Shown in pieces: positions 33,195-44,734 of a stretch of DNA of 64,000 nt. The stretch's first letter is position 1. Every line of letters starts with the position of its first letter. Both the position numbers and the translations under genes were made by a program. This DNA comes from Chelonoidis abingdonii (Eukaryota > Chordata > Testudines > Testudinidae), in assembly GCF_003597395.2 (NCBI RefSeq), contig NC_133772.1:138757642-138821641 (forward strand). The letters run 5' to 3'. The notes below the pieces were generated by a model. That model was not told the origin of the DNA. It made no database searches and worked only from the letters and a program-made list of their open reading frames with translations.

Positions 33195-36100
33195 TGAGGT
33201 CATAGGGCTAAATGAAGGGAACCGGATGGGGATACTGAGCAGAGAACTCCGGACAGCGCTCACTGCTCCTTGAAGGCGTCGTCTAAGCCAGTGGACGCTG
33301 CCCAGAGGAACTCTATCCGGATGCGTGAACAGACGGAGGAGCAGAAATAGGCCTCACAGTCGCAGGAAATCCTGTCGGCCAACCTCCTCTCCCTGGTTTT
33401 GTAGATAGCTAGTTTGGCCAGGGCCAAGAGGAGGTTGAGAAGGAGATCCAGCGACTTTGTGGGGCCGCAGATGGGGAGTGCATAGATGAAGGACATAAAT
33501 CCACACCGTGTAGGGGGCAAGCATAGGAGTTTATTACACACAGCGCTGGCGGAGTGTCACCTGGCTTATTAGGCTCAGAGACACTGTCAATTAATTGATT
33601 ACATTAGAATATATAGATTTTTCATGGGTGGAGGAAAGTGACAGGGTAGGCAGTTCCACACCCCGGGATAGGTTTTGCAGCAAAACAAGATAGCACATTA
33701 GCTAATGGTTAAAAGGTTGCATAATGTCTCTGCCCATGATCTCAAGTTAGCAAGTTAACATTTAATTAATACTTTGATAAAATGTTATTAGTATAAAACA
33801 TATATATTGAATCTTGATTTGGGGTCCATAGGAATGGAACAACTCCTCTGATTGTCCAACAGGTACATTCCTATGGGTTAAAGCAAAGAAAGAGTGAAAG
33901 TATGTGACAAAAAAGATTGTCCTCTTTATGTCTTAAGGCAGGCATTGGTCCCTGGGAAAGGAGGTGAGAGGATGCCATATCTTATACTGACGTGCCAATT
34001 TTCATAAACTCAAGGTTAGATCTGTGGGAAGAACGTTCCCTACAGGAGAGACTGACGCAATAGGAACAGGGATCTCTTGTTCAATGTGAAACATTTGAAT
34101 AATTATGTTTTATCTGTTACCACTTCAACATCTGGCATTTCTACTGACCAAGCATATCTTAGTAAAGGCATATTATCTTGTTCACACCAGCTTTCTCTTC
34201 GCTAATCACTATTTGCTAGGCTTCTAGTTGCTTGACCAAACTCTGGACTTTGGGTCCCAAAAAGAGCTGGCACAATCCATATAAAGTGCACATTGATTTT
34301 AACCCTTCAATAGATAAACAGGTGAGGGGAAAAGTGCAACCAAAAATGCAAGAAGAGAGTCAAGAGGAGCCGGAACAGGGGCTGCAACCTGGCGCACTCT
34401 AATTAAATGTGCGCCAGGGTCTCCCTCACGCCACAAAAAGGGCACGTGTTGGGGACGGGGAGAATCGCGCCAAGTACACGCCCGTGCTCATGGCCCCATG
34501 AAGAAGCCGCCAGCTGACATCCCCGGCAGGCCTCGGGACCAGAGCAGAGTATAAGCCAGCCCACTGGGGCTTCGCTCTCTCGAGGGGTGGCAGGAGGTCC
34601 CGCCATTTGGTATCGGGGCAGGACACGAGGGTAAGGTAGTGAAGGGAGTGGAGCACGAGCATCTACAGATGTTTCCATGGCGCGATCTGGAACAGAACCG
34701 GCTTCAGATTGTGCAGCCGGCTCGCAGTGAAAGGGCAGGGGGGCCGATTGGGTCCACATGGCAGGAGCCTGAAAAAAATGTCCACGGGGCTAGGGGTGGA
34801 GGGTGGGCGGGGCATGCCCTCTCGCAGGACCCGGTCAAGGTAGGACCGAGCAGCAGGCAGTAAAGCGGCCTTCACCTCCTGAAGTACACGCCAGGGAGTA
34901 CAGTCCGAGGGCTGGAGAGCCCCATGCGAACTGAGAAGTGAGCGTCAGGGACTACACAGCAGTCCATCCCGGTCTAGTCCAGTAAGTCTCCGTGACCCTG
35001 ATGATCTCACCGCAAAGCACTAGCACTCTGTGTCCGCAGCACGCAGGGGAACCCCCTCACCAGCACTAACAAAGCTGGGAATTGCTGATAGACAGGCTTC
35101 TCCATGCGAGGAAGAACGGCCCTATAGGTTGTGCGCCACCCGGACGCATGGTTGTAGGACAAGAAAGCTTTCCCTAGTTCCAGAGGAAAGGTCTTTGGTG
35201 AGCAAGACCAGCAGGCCCCGTAGAGGGTCTCAGCGGAAGACCTCTCCTAGATGGAGGGAACAAGCTGCCGGTCAGTCATGAGAGCCCTCAGGAAAGTGGC
35301 GAAGGAAGGCAAATACGCCCAACTAGGCTTCCACCAAGGACTACCTGCACCATACAGGAGCCTCTGACAGGGCCTTGAAAGCGGAAGACATAGAACCTGA
35401 GTGCGTAGGCACATTCAAAGCCCTGCCCCGCCTCCTCCAAGGGGCAGGTGGAGGACCCCTGCAGAGAACCGTGCAGTCCCTGGCCAAAGCAACTCCAGAA
35501 TCGCATTCCGGAGATTGGCACAGAGAAATCTGGGCCAGGACCAGGGTGTGAGAGCCGGTTACCAGAAACATGGACAGACCAGTTGATAGTAAGCACCAGT
35601 AGCCCTCCCCCGAAGGGAAAGAGGCACTGGAGTAGCCCTGTCCATTTCGGAGTCGCTCCGTCACCCTGCCCCCAAACCGCTGCCAGTTCTCCAGGCGGAG
35701 ACGGATGCGTGGCAGAGAGGTAAACCCGCCAGAGATAGAGCAGTGACCCACACTCCCACTGAATGGCCTTGAAGCGTGGTGGGAGAGAGCTCGCCTGCCC
35801 CACCAGCGCGTCCCCGACCACCAGGCAAGAGCTCTTGCATCCAGTTGAACCCAGGCGGAGAGTCCGCCAAGTACACAGCCTGGCAAGCCTCCACCCGCGC
35901 CAAGTCGCCCGCCGGGTCCTGACCTGTGACCACGAAGGAGTTACAATCGTCAGCGTACTGCCGACAGGACCAGCCGCAGCTCCAGCTCCCGAAGCACCAA
36001 CCATTGTCAACCTCTTGCAGAGGAGACAGAGAAGGGCTCGAATCGCACAGCAGCCGGATACAAGCTGGCCCGAGAGGGGACACACCCTGCCGCACTCCCC

Positions 36101-38164
36101 GCAGCCAAAGCTTGACCTCGGCATCAGTCAGGGGTCCAGTTGAGCCTGACCAGACACTCCGCAGAAGCGTACAGCACCTGAGAAAACCCCAAACCGGGGA
36201 TCGAAGCGAACAGACGCCCGCAGAGTAGCCTAGGACGATACCGTGATCCTCACCCTGTCAAACACTCTTCTCCTGATATCCAGAGGACATAAGGGCGATA
36301 ACCGACAGACCATTTCCTAACAACCTCTAATTATCCATGAAGGTCCCGGACAGATGCATAGTTATCAAAGATAGTGCGGCCGGGACGGTGTACGGTCTGG
36401 TCTGGATGGACCACGTCCGCGGAGAACAGACCCTGAGACGCAGCGAGATGGCCTTTTGCACGATTTTGTAGTCTGTGCTGAGGAGCGAGACTATACGCCT
36501 AATTCGTAATCGCGAGGTCCCCCTCTACGGCAATAAGGCGAGCAGCAGGCTCGCCTGCACGAGAGAGGGGGACTTCCGCTCTGCCCCCCCGCAAAGACAT
36601 CGGCCCAGATAGCGTTGACCAAGGTCTGGGCGAGAACGTCCCTAAAACAACGAGCCGATAAGAAGCTCCACGGTCAACCCCGTCCATGCCCCAGAGAATT
36701 AAATTGGTGGGCATGCGGACAGAGGGCTTCCGGAGAAGCTCGGCCACAGTGAGAGGCAGCATCTAGCCGGTATCCTGGTCGCCCCGATGCTGACCATCCA
36801 GGATTCCATCCAGAAAGCACTCTGCAAGCGTAGGTAGGTCAGTCGTCGATACGGGGAGAAAGGAAGTAGCGTAAGAAGCACTGGCCCTACCTCGGCACAT
36901 CTCCGCCAGATCCATGGAGTGGGAGCGCCGTCCTCCAGCTAGGAGGCAAGTGACATGCTTTCTTGGCCCCTTTCCTTTTTCCAGGCGATAGAAGAAGCGG
37001 GAGCCGGCGATCCATCTCCCGAAGGAGGTGGATGCGGAGGTTGAACAAAAGCACCCCCTGGCCCGATGGGCTTCGATGGGCTGGAGCCCTCCCGCTTCTC
37101 CCAAGCACAGTCCCGCAGAGATATGAGATCTTCGGGGCTGGCGCCCAGACGCCTTTCAGCTCCAAGACCTCCCGTTCCAAACCTACTCTAATTGCCGCAA
37201 CCTATACCGTCGGCTGGCACTTCTGGGTGTAGGTCATGGCAGAAGAGTCTGGACGCGCAACCTTTCCAATCGCACCACGCCACGCCGAGGAAAAGGCAGC
37301 GCCTTTGCCCTCACAGACCATCCAGAACTCCCGGAAGGACGCCACGGAAGCCCGCATCCTCCAAGCAAACTATTATTAAAGTGCAATAGGCCGTCCCCGG
37401 CCTTCTCGCGCAGAGAGAGCCGTCACGGTGGCAAGGTGGTGATCCAAAAAAGGGGGCCAGCTGAACGCCTGGAGGAGTGGGCCCGCTGAAAGGTGAAACG
37501 TGACAGGTAATTAACGGTCCAGCCAGGAGTGGCGCGACCGAGATGGCCTCGCACCCAGGACGAAGGTGAACCATCGAGAGACATTCGTCCGGAGTGGGGT
37601 CGTGACACAGACGTCCACCAGGGAGTGGCGTTCGAACGATCTCCTGGAGGACGTCCACGCCGGCCGGGCACTGCATCGTCCCCGTGTGTCCCGTTCTTCG
37701 AGGGTGGTGTAAAGGTCCCCTCCCAAAGGACCAGCACTCATGAGAGATCCAGAGCCGAGAGGAAGGCATACGTTTGCTGAAAAACAGCAACCTCTCCGGG
37801 CCCATGTCGGGGTGTATAACGTTGACGAGATTAACCACAAGCTCCTCCATGAGGAAAAGCGCCGGCAGGTGCTAGCAAGGTGCCCGACACATGCCTTGTG
37901 TGACCCCCAGCAGCTTGGGCCGTTAGGTCGGGGGAGAACAAGCGTCGCCACTGTCCAGCCGGGCAATCCGATAATTTGGCTAAAGTAGGCCTTGTCCCCC
38001 CAATCCAGCCACCAGCTGCTTCAGCGGCCAGATCGTATGGTCTCTGCAGGAACCACAGAGTTAACGCCCCAATCCTGGGAAGAGAGATCGACCTGCTCGC
38101 TGCAGAAAACCCATTACCTACAGCCCCGGGTGTTTAAGTCGGCAAGATGATTCAGATAAGCCAT
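33195..38164 (-). pseudogene. Tx1-like ORF2 (endonuclease + reverse transcriptase)
   Basis: The start region (38164) reads LNTRGCR, the endonuclease N-terminus; the same start occurs more cleanly at 39486 (MALIIFATLNTRGCR). Endonuclease blocks occur at 37966-37400 (LEERDTRG, HSLVDVC, SRHSWLDR). RT blocks run from 37100 to 35300: GSRFFYRLEKGKG, ADD-box QYADDCNSF with YADD at 35946-35957, LYLWRVYLSATHPSPP, and CAYALRFYVFRFQ. C-terminal blocks at 34875-34403 include PAARSYLDRVLREG, SWRLLHGAMSTGVYLA and CPFCGVRETLAHI. After the LTR at 33487-34309 the gene resumes at 33481 (ALPICGPTKSLDLLLNLLLA). The enzyme would nick DNA and reverse-transcribe its RNA. Frame changes occur every 50-150 bases between 34.9 and 38.2 kb. 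Confidence 0.8.
33487..34309 (-). mobile_element. solo LTR in Tx1 ORF2, ATAGA TSD
   Basis: On the minus strand it begins TGAAGGGTTAAAATC (34309) and ends ATGTCCTTCA (33487), with TGAAGG/CCTTCA inverted termini. ATAGA occurs at 33482-33486 and 34310-34314, a perfect 5-bp duplication. The ORF2 codons on either side (F-I-Y) are duplicated and rejoin when the LTR is removed. AATAAA on the minus strand is at 33530-33535. This is the youngest layer of the nest and a different family from the LTRs at 11348 and 31127. Confidence 0.95.
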
Positions 38165-40286
38165 GAGAGGGACTGGGGAATCTCCCTGGCGTACTACTCC
38201 CGTCGCCATACAACAGGCAGCAGAATCCGTGACCTACCCCATAGGTGAGCGTAAAGAGTCACGGAAGAGGCGGACCCTCCGGTTAGGCCCACGGCGGCGC
38301 TCGCTTCCCAGTCCTCTTACCCTCACTCCCATGAGTCGCCCATTCACGGCCCGGAGGATCTGATGGAAATCCCCCACGCCGGAGCACAAGCTGCGACTTT
38401 GTTAGGGAAAGCACTGACTATCTCAAGGACTCATGCAGCTTCCTCCCTCTGCACATGGGGGGCGGGGTCACTGATTGATGACTGTCCCCCAGTGGGGCCC
38501 CTTGTCACAGCCCCTGTCGTGGCTCACTGAGGCTAGCAGGCAGGCGAGCCGACCCCGGACCTGGCGTTCCGACGTCGGCCGACGCCACATGACCCCGCCC
38601 CTCCCCGCGGGTGTCAACATAGGGGCAAGCAGCAAGAGATTGTGTTTAAAACATTACAGGCATGGTAGAAGAGAACAGCAAGCCCCTGGGTTGGGACAAG
38701 GAACAAACCAGTGGACAGTGCCCGCTCACCTTGGGGGGTACTTCCAGGGCAGGCAACTTTGGCATGCCACAGGAGGATGTGGGGCGGGAAAGGACAGGGC
38801 TAAATGGTAGATAGGCGTGGGAATCAAGGGACAGATCTGGAGGGGGGATAATAGGCAGTGATCCTGAGACCTCTGTTGTTGAGCTCGCTTGTGATGGTGC
38901 GCTCCTCCTGGCCAGGGCTCAGGGATCGGGGGTAGGAAGGGTATCCCTAACGAGGCCAAGCTCAGCCACTGTGGCACGTGCGGCAGCCGGGCATCCAGAG
39001 TAGATTTCGTCAATGAGACCTTGCTAGGAAGGAGGCGTTTGGGAGACGTGGCTGGTGGAGCTGTGGATAGGCGGTGGGGGGATGGTCGCTGACGTAGGCG
39101 GCGGCGCGCGTGGCGCTCCTTGAGATGAGCGATCGATTCTGCGTGGGCGTTGCCGGGTGACGGTTGTCGACGGTGAGCGTGGCGAGATGTTTGTGTCGAG
39201 AACAGCGGGAGTGCATCTGGGTGTGCGTGGTGCGTGTAGAGCGAGAGGGCGGTTGGTGGGGGGCGGAGGGAGGGGTTAGAAGAAAGGGCGAGGGGGGGGA
39301 GGGATGTGGTGGAAGGAGGTAAGGTGTGGGGCGGCGGAGGGTAAGTGACGAGGCGAGGAGGCGCGAACCTGTGCGGCCCGCCGGGATGCGTCCACCTGCG
39401 ACCGGAAGATTGTCGCGTCCTGAGCAGAGTAACGGACCCATCCTACAGCCCCGGGTGTTTAAAGTGGCAAAGATGATCAGTGCCATGAGGAGGGCTGGGG
39501 GGGATCCTCGCCAGCAGACACGCCCACAGCCTCCGGCAGGCCGCGCAGCAATCCGTGACCTACCCCATAGGTGAGTAAAGAGTCACGGAAGAGGCGGACC
39601 CTCCGGTAGGCCACGGCGGCCTGCTTCCCAGTCCTCTTACCCTCACCCATGAGGGCCCTCACGGCCCGGAGGATCTGATGGAAATCCCCCCACCGCCGGA
39701 GCACAAGCTGGACTTTGTTACGGGAACCACTGACATCCTCAAGGAACTCATGCAGCTCCTCCCTCTGCACATGGGGGGGCGGGGTCACTGATTGATGACT
39801 GTCCCCCAGTGGGGCCCCTGTCACAGCCCCGTGGCTCACTGAGGCTGGCAGGCAGGGGGCAGACCCCCGACCTGGCGTCCGATGGGCCGACGCCACATGA
39901 CCCGCCCCCTCCCCGGTTCAACAAGGGGCAGCGGAAGGAGAACAGCAACCCCCAGTGGGTTGGGACAAGGAAAAACCAGTGAAGCCGCTCCCTGGGGGGT
40001 ATTCCCAGGGGCGGCACTGGCATCACAGGAGGTGTGGGGGGGAAAGGACAGGGCTAACAGGAGTAGGGCGGGGATCAGGGACAGAATCTGGGAAGGGGGT
40101 ATAGGCAGGATCCTGAGCCTCTGTTGTTGAGCCGCTGGATGGTGGCTCCTCCTGGCCAGGCTCAGGGATCGGGGAGGTAGGAAGGGGATCCCTAACGATG
40201 CCAAGCTCAGCCACTGTGGCACGTGCGGCAGCCTAGGCATCCAGAGATAGATGTTCGTCAATGAGATCCTTGCCTAGGAAGGAGGG
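38115..40286. repeat. probable false tandem duplication of ORF1/ORF2 junction
   Basis: 38115-39041 and 39438-40286 carry the same sequence in the same order (for example CCTACAGCCCCGGGTGTTTA, ATCCGTGACCTACCCCATAG, GAGCTCAGCCACTGTGG-like blocks). The first unit is about 78 bases longer and is scattered with one- to few-base insertions, whereas the second keeps open frames. Between them lies about 340 bases of G/T-rich sequence (39042-39380) unlike the element. This pattern fits a raw long-read gap fill overlapping the contig rather than a biological duplication. Confidence 0.75.
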
Positions 40287-42190
40287 CGTGTCCTCCACAT
40301 CCAAGAGGGACACCCCCTGGGAACCGGGTCTTGGCAGCGGGGCACTGGCCCTCGCCCCATGGGGCTCGGCGGCCGTCAACAGGGTGCCACCCGCAGCCGG
40401 GTTGATGGAAGAATCCAGGGGACCCTCAGAGGTGGGAGCAGAAGCAGTGGTCAGGGGAAGGGAACTCGGGGACAGGGGGACCGTGATGAGGTTGCCCAGA
40501 TCAAGGCCCGCTAGCACAGGGTCGTCCTCCCCTGTGTGACTGGGGTCAGACCCAGGGCCTCGATCTCCTTGTAGATGGAAGGGAGATCACCATCCACCAC
40601 CCCAGGGCCCTCCCCACCAGCACCTGAGGTGATACCCACGTCGGCGCTCGAGTGGGAAGGGGGTGAGAGAGGCTCCCTCGGGGGCTTCCACGGGGAGGGA
40701 CCCCGGAGGAGGGGTGGCGTTACCTTCTGGTGCTGCCACGATGTCCCCAACCAGCACCACAGAACAGGAATCATCAGGGGGCAAGGCGGAAGGCTCGTCA
40801 TAGGTGCCCCCACTCCTGCTCTTCTGGGGGGCCTCCAAATCTGAACGATGTAAGGAGGCTCGAGCCTTCTGCTTGCCCTGCTTCTCCTGCACTAAGGACC
40901 AGCCGTCCATGGCATCATCCCGCGGCTGGCCAACTGGGGTTGGGTCAAGGGGCAAGGGCAATGGCTCAGGGACTCAGAAAGGCAGTGGTGGGACAGCAGA
41001 AGTGAGGGAGGTTTCCCCCTGGGCAAGCTCTCTCCCACGTCCGACGGTATCCCCGCCACACCGTCCTCCACAGCGGGGGACCAAGAAGGAGGAGGAGGGG
41101 CAGCTTCAGGTGATGACAAGGCCGGCGCCTTGCTGGGGCTTGGGGGTCCCAGACGCTCCTCCGTGCTGGGCCAAGGGGCAATCCCTCCGGACGTGCCCCA
41201 TTGCCTGGCAGAGGTAGCACCTGGCCTCCCTCGTTGAATAATGCACCTGGTAGTGGGCCCCCTGGTAGGGGACCAGAAAGGACCCCTCGAGCGCCTCCCC
41301 GCCACGCGCCGCCGGTGGCAATTGAAGCTGCACTTGCCGGCGGAACGAGAGGATGTGACGGAGGGTGGGGTCCTTGCAGCCCAAGGGGAGAGGGCTGATG
41401 ACGGAGATGGGGCGCCCCAGGGCAGAAAGGGGGGCAACAGGGCGGCATTGGGCAGGAAGGGAGGACGGAGGTCAGGACCAAGCGGACCCCAGGTCTTCAA
41501 CGGCTCCAGGGGGACGAACACGCCCCCCACCGCCAGGCCCGTCTCTACCTCCTGTGCGGCGGCCTCCGATGCGAGGAAGAAGACCACCTTCCCGTACATT
41601 TTGGAGGCCGCCACGATGGCCGTGGGCCCCACCACCCTCGCCAACGCCCGCACGTAGGTCTCCACGTGGGGCGAGGCGGGCACCAGGAGGCAACGGACGC
41701 CGTGCTTCCTGGTCAAGGTGGGAAAGGGTCCCCGGCCGCTGTAGATGGTGGTGGAAGCGGCAGGTCGGAGGAGCGGCGGCAGGCGGGGGGCCGCCGCCAC
41801 CTGGGCGTACGCCCTGGGGGCCGGGGGAGGGACACCTGCAGAGCTGGTGGAGGGATAGCGGGAGGATGCCGCAGCCGGGCGGGGCTGCGGCAGCGGGGGC
41901 AGTTTTCCGCCATGGAGGGCCTGGCCTTTTAGCGGGGCCCTTACCCTTCTTCCCACCCCGACCTTTCCCACCGGCTGGGGGAGCTCCCCCGAATCGGAAG
42001 GGGGAGGGACGTGGCAGCAGCGGAGGTCTCCCCGGTACTCGCCGCTGCCAGTGCCCCAGCAGGGGCGGAGGTAGGTGGATCGGCAGCGGCGGTCGAGGTA
42101 GAGGCTAGGGCAGTGGACATGGGGGCAGGTGGAGGAGGGCAGTGGGAGCATCGCGTGGGGTCTCCCCCGCCGCGTCCCCCGCCATAACGA
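39477..42190 (-). pseudogene. Tx1-like ORF1 (nucleic-acid binding)
   Basis: The N-terminal part is proline/alanine rich. It is followed by a conserved block (RKHGVRCLLVPASPHVETY, then VVGPTAIVAASKMYGKVVFF). A frame change in a C run near 41430 leads to LGCKDPTLRHILSFRRQ and the zinc knuckle CYLCQAMGHVRRDC (41178-41219; C-x2-C-x4-H-x4-C). A long acidic/proline-rich stretch follows (VQEKQGKQKARASLHRSD, DGDLPSIYKEIEALGL, SLLDVEDTPSFLGKDLIDE). The protein ends with HEFLEDVSGSRNKVQLVL and PSSWH before TGA at 39477-39479. By family knowledge ORF1 binds the element RNA and chaperones reverse transcription. Several frameshifts, mostly in homopolymers, break it. Long antisense plus-strand frames here reflect GC bias. 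Confidence 0.78.
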
Positions 42191-43313
42191 GAGCGGGGAG
42201 GGGGACAAACAGCGAGGGAGGGGAAGGAGAGGAGGCGACCACCCCTCCCCGCTAGGCTGCAGGCAGGGGAGGAGGGTGCCAGAAAGGGAAGGCTAAAGGG
42301 GCGTGGGGAGCAACCAAGGACCTAGGGGTGGAGGGTGACAGGGCACCGACGCAGAGGGGAGTTCCGGCTCCTCCAGTTGCACTGGGGATCAGGGGGACAA
42401 TGGCAGAGGGGGGGGGTGCAGTGAACAAGGGGAAAACTCAAATGGGGAAGGGCACAAGCGCATGGGGGGGGCGTGGGCGCACAGGGGAGGGGACCAATCA
42501 GGCTGGGGGGCACAGGGTGGGGGGAGAAGGGCTAGCTGGGAATGGGGCAGAGGACCACGGGGATAGCTGCAGGGCTGGGGCAGAACTAGCAGGGCCACAG
42601 AGGGAACAGGTGGGGCAGACAAAAAAGGAAAGGGGCCAGTCCAGGGGGAGGGGGAAGGTGGTGCGCCCACAGGCACTTGTGCAAAAGTCAATGGTAGGCT
42701 GCTGCTGCTGCAGGCCCAAACGATGGAAGTGGGCGTGGTGGTCAGGCGAGCAGCTCAGTCCCAGAGGCAGGAGTCCAAGGCGAAGGAAAACAGCCAGCGG
42801 GGGTGTGGTGGAGGGGGCAACGATGGTGGTGGGGGCGAAAGGGAACACAGATGGACCGGGGGCAGGCTCCCGCCACACCCCCGGTGTCCCAACAGACACA
42901 GTCCAAACCCCCACCACAAGAGCACAGGTCAGACTCAGTCCAGGAATACCCCCTCCACAGTGGTCTTCACGTGGTCTCCAGCAGCGGGGGTCTCCTCCTC
43001 CTCCTCTCACCTCCTCCGGGCTCCAACAGCTCGCCAGCAACTGCCACAGCAGCCCCAGCAGCTCCAGGTGGTGGTGGTCTGGTGTCCAGGCAGGAGGGAC
43101 CCCGCTCAGAAGGTGTCCTCAGCAACAAGAGCCGGGGTCCCTCACTCCCCCTCTCTGGGAAGCAGGCCAGCAGCCCCCCCTCCCCTCAAGGGCTGTAGGT
43201 GGAGTAACAGCAGGAACCGAGGGGGGGGGGGAATCTACTAGCCAGCCAGCAGCTGATAGCAGAGAGAGGGTGGGTGGTGGTGTCTAGCCCAGCCAGGGGA
43301 GCAGCAGAAGCAG

Positions 43314-43319
43314 GAACAG

Positions 43320-43350
<31 letters not shown>

Positions 43351-43408
43351 GAGGGCCCAGCGCCCAGCAGGAACAGCAGCAGCAGCAGCAGCAGCCCTCT
43401 CCCTCCTT
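43314..43408. repeat. CAG trinucleotide tracts in Tx1 5' UTR
   Basis: Two interrupted (CAG)n runs with CAA and CAGGAA interruptions. The plus-strand 78-codon alanine-rich frame is a by-product of the repeat. Confidence 0.85.
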
Positions 43409-44734
43409 CCTCTACAGCGGAGCGGTCGAAGGAGAGGAGCTACTCCTGGCCCCAGGAGAAGCAGGGTTCTGTTCCCTGAGGTGACCAGAGCAGGGGCTGC
43501 ACTAGAGTAGTCAGGAACTTGCTAGAACCAATTAAGGCAGACAGGCTGATTAGAACACCTGCAGCCAATCAAGGCAGGCTAATCAGGGCACCTGGGTTTT
43601 AAAAGGAGCTCTCTCCAGTCAGATGGGGGGAGCCAGAGGAGAGGAAGTGTGTGTGAGGAGCTGGGAGCAAGAGACACAAGGAGCTGAGGAGAGGATGTGC
43701 TGCTGGAGGACTAAGGAGTACAAGCATTATCAGACACCAGGAGGAAGGTCCTGTGGTGAGGATAAAGAAGGTATTTGGAGGAGACCAGGGAGTTGTAGCT
43801 GTCCTGCAGCTGTTACAAGAGGCACTATGGACAGCTGCAATCCACAGGGCCCTGGGCTGGAACCTGGAGTAGAGGGCGGGCCTGGGTTCCCCCAAACCTC
43901 CCAACTCCTGATCAGACACAGGAGGAGTTGATCCAGACTGTGGGGGAGATCACTGAGGTGAGCAAATCTGCTAAGGAATGCAGGACCCACCAAGGTAGAG
44001 AAGGAACTTTGTCACAATATCTCTTTTGAGATGGGGCAACCACATCTGCAGGCTGTATTCAAGATGTGGGTGCACCATAGATGTATGTAGAGGCAATACG
44101 ATATTTTCTGTTTTATTATCTATCCCTTTCTTAGTGATTCCCAACATTTTGGTTGCTTTTTTTGACTGCTGCTGCAAATTGAGTGGATGTTTTCAGAGAA
44201 CTATCCTCAATGACTCCAGGATCTCTTTCTTGAGTCGTAACAGCTCATTAAGACTCCCTCATTTTATATGTATAGATGGCTTTATGTTTCCCAATGTGCA
44301 TTACTTTGCATTTATCAGCATTGAATTTCATCTGCCATTTTGTTGCCCAGTCACCCAGTTTTGTGAGGTCCTTTTGTAGCTCTTTGCAGTCTGCCTGGGA
44401 CTTAACTATACTGAGTAGTTTTGTATCATGTGGAAATTTTGCCACTTCACTGTTTACTCCTTTTTTCCAGATCATTTATGAATATGTTGAATAGGACTGG
44501 TCCCAGTACAGACCCCTGGGGGACACCACTATTCACCTTTCTCCATTCTGAAAACTGACCGTTTATTGCTACCTTTTTTTCCTACCTTTTAATCAGTTAC
44601 TGATCCATGTGAGGATCTTCCCTGTTATCCCATAACAGCTCACTTTGCTTAAGAGCCTTTGGTGAGAGACCTTGTCAAAGGCTTTCTGAAAATCTAAGTA
44701 CACTATATCCACTAGATCTCCCTTGTCTGCATAT

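Larger units (their letters stand above)
33060..43465 (-). mobile_element. Tx1-like (L1-group) LINE, long copy
   Basis: On the minus strand the order is: GC-rich 5' UTR (43465 to about 42190, with CAG/CTG repeats), ORF1 (about 42190 to 39477), ORF2 (from 39486, or 38164 in the noisy duplicate, to about 33195), then a short 3' UTR ending near 33060. ORF2 has an endonuclease, a reverse transcriptase and a C-terminal CxxC...H motif, the layout of Tx1-type LINEs. The span is inflated by a solo LTR (33487-34309) and by a probable assembly duplication (about 38115-39438). Length outside these is roughly 8 kb. Numerous frameshifts make it non-functional as written, but many between 34.9 and 39.4 kb may be sequencing errors. 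Confidence 0.8.
33022..44016. mobile_element. LTR-like element with ATAT TSD, host of the Tx1 LINE
   Basis: The left end TGTGACAGACCCAAACC and right end GGAACTTTGTCACA form TG...CA with inverted TGTGACA/TGTCACA termini. ATAT at 33018-33021 and 44017-44020 is the 4-bp duplication inside the CR1. Its own sequence is only about 40 bases on the left (to about 33060) and about 550 on the right (from about 43466, TTCTGTTCCCTGAGG onward). It carries GGGTTTTAAAAGGAGC (43594-43609), a plausible TATA. The rest is the Tx1-like LINE inserted into it. I recall repeats of this form as common in turtles; the solo-LTR interpretation is inference. Confidence 0.75.

Noticed and set aside
35288..36124. 278-codon minus frame as a host gene
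   Set aside because: It contains scattered Tx1 RT motifs in alternating frames; it is a damaged part of ORF2.
38115..40286. Genuine tandem duplication of the Tx1 element
   Set aside because: Only one unit shows insertion-type noise, the joint is G/T-rich non-element sequence, and ORF2 continues normally from the noisy unit. An assembly artefact is simpler.
41106..41384. Host CCHC zinc-finger gene
   Set aside because: The knuckle sits within ORF1 of the Tx1-like LINE, between sequence blocks typical of that protein.
41365..43287. Long plus-strand frames (247 and 319 codons) as genes
   Set aside because: They are antisense to Tx1-like ORF1 and its leader and have low-complexity Gly/Arg/Pro composition from GC-rich DNA.
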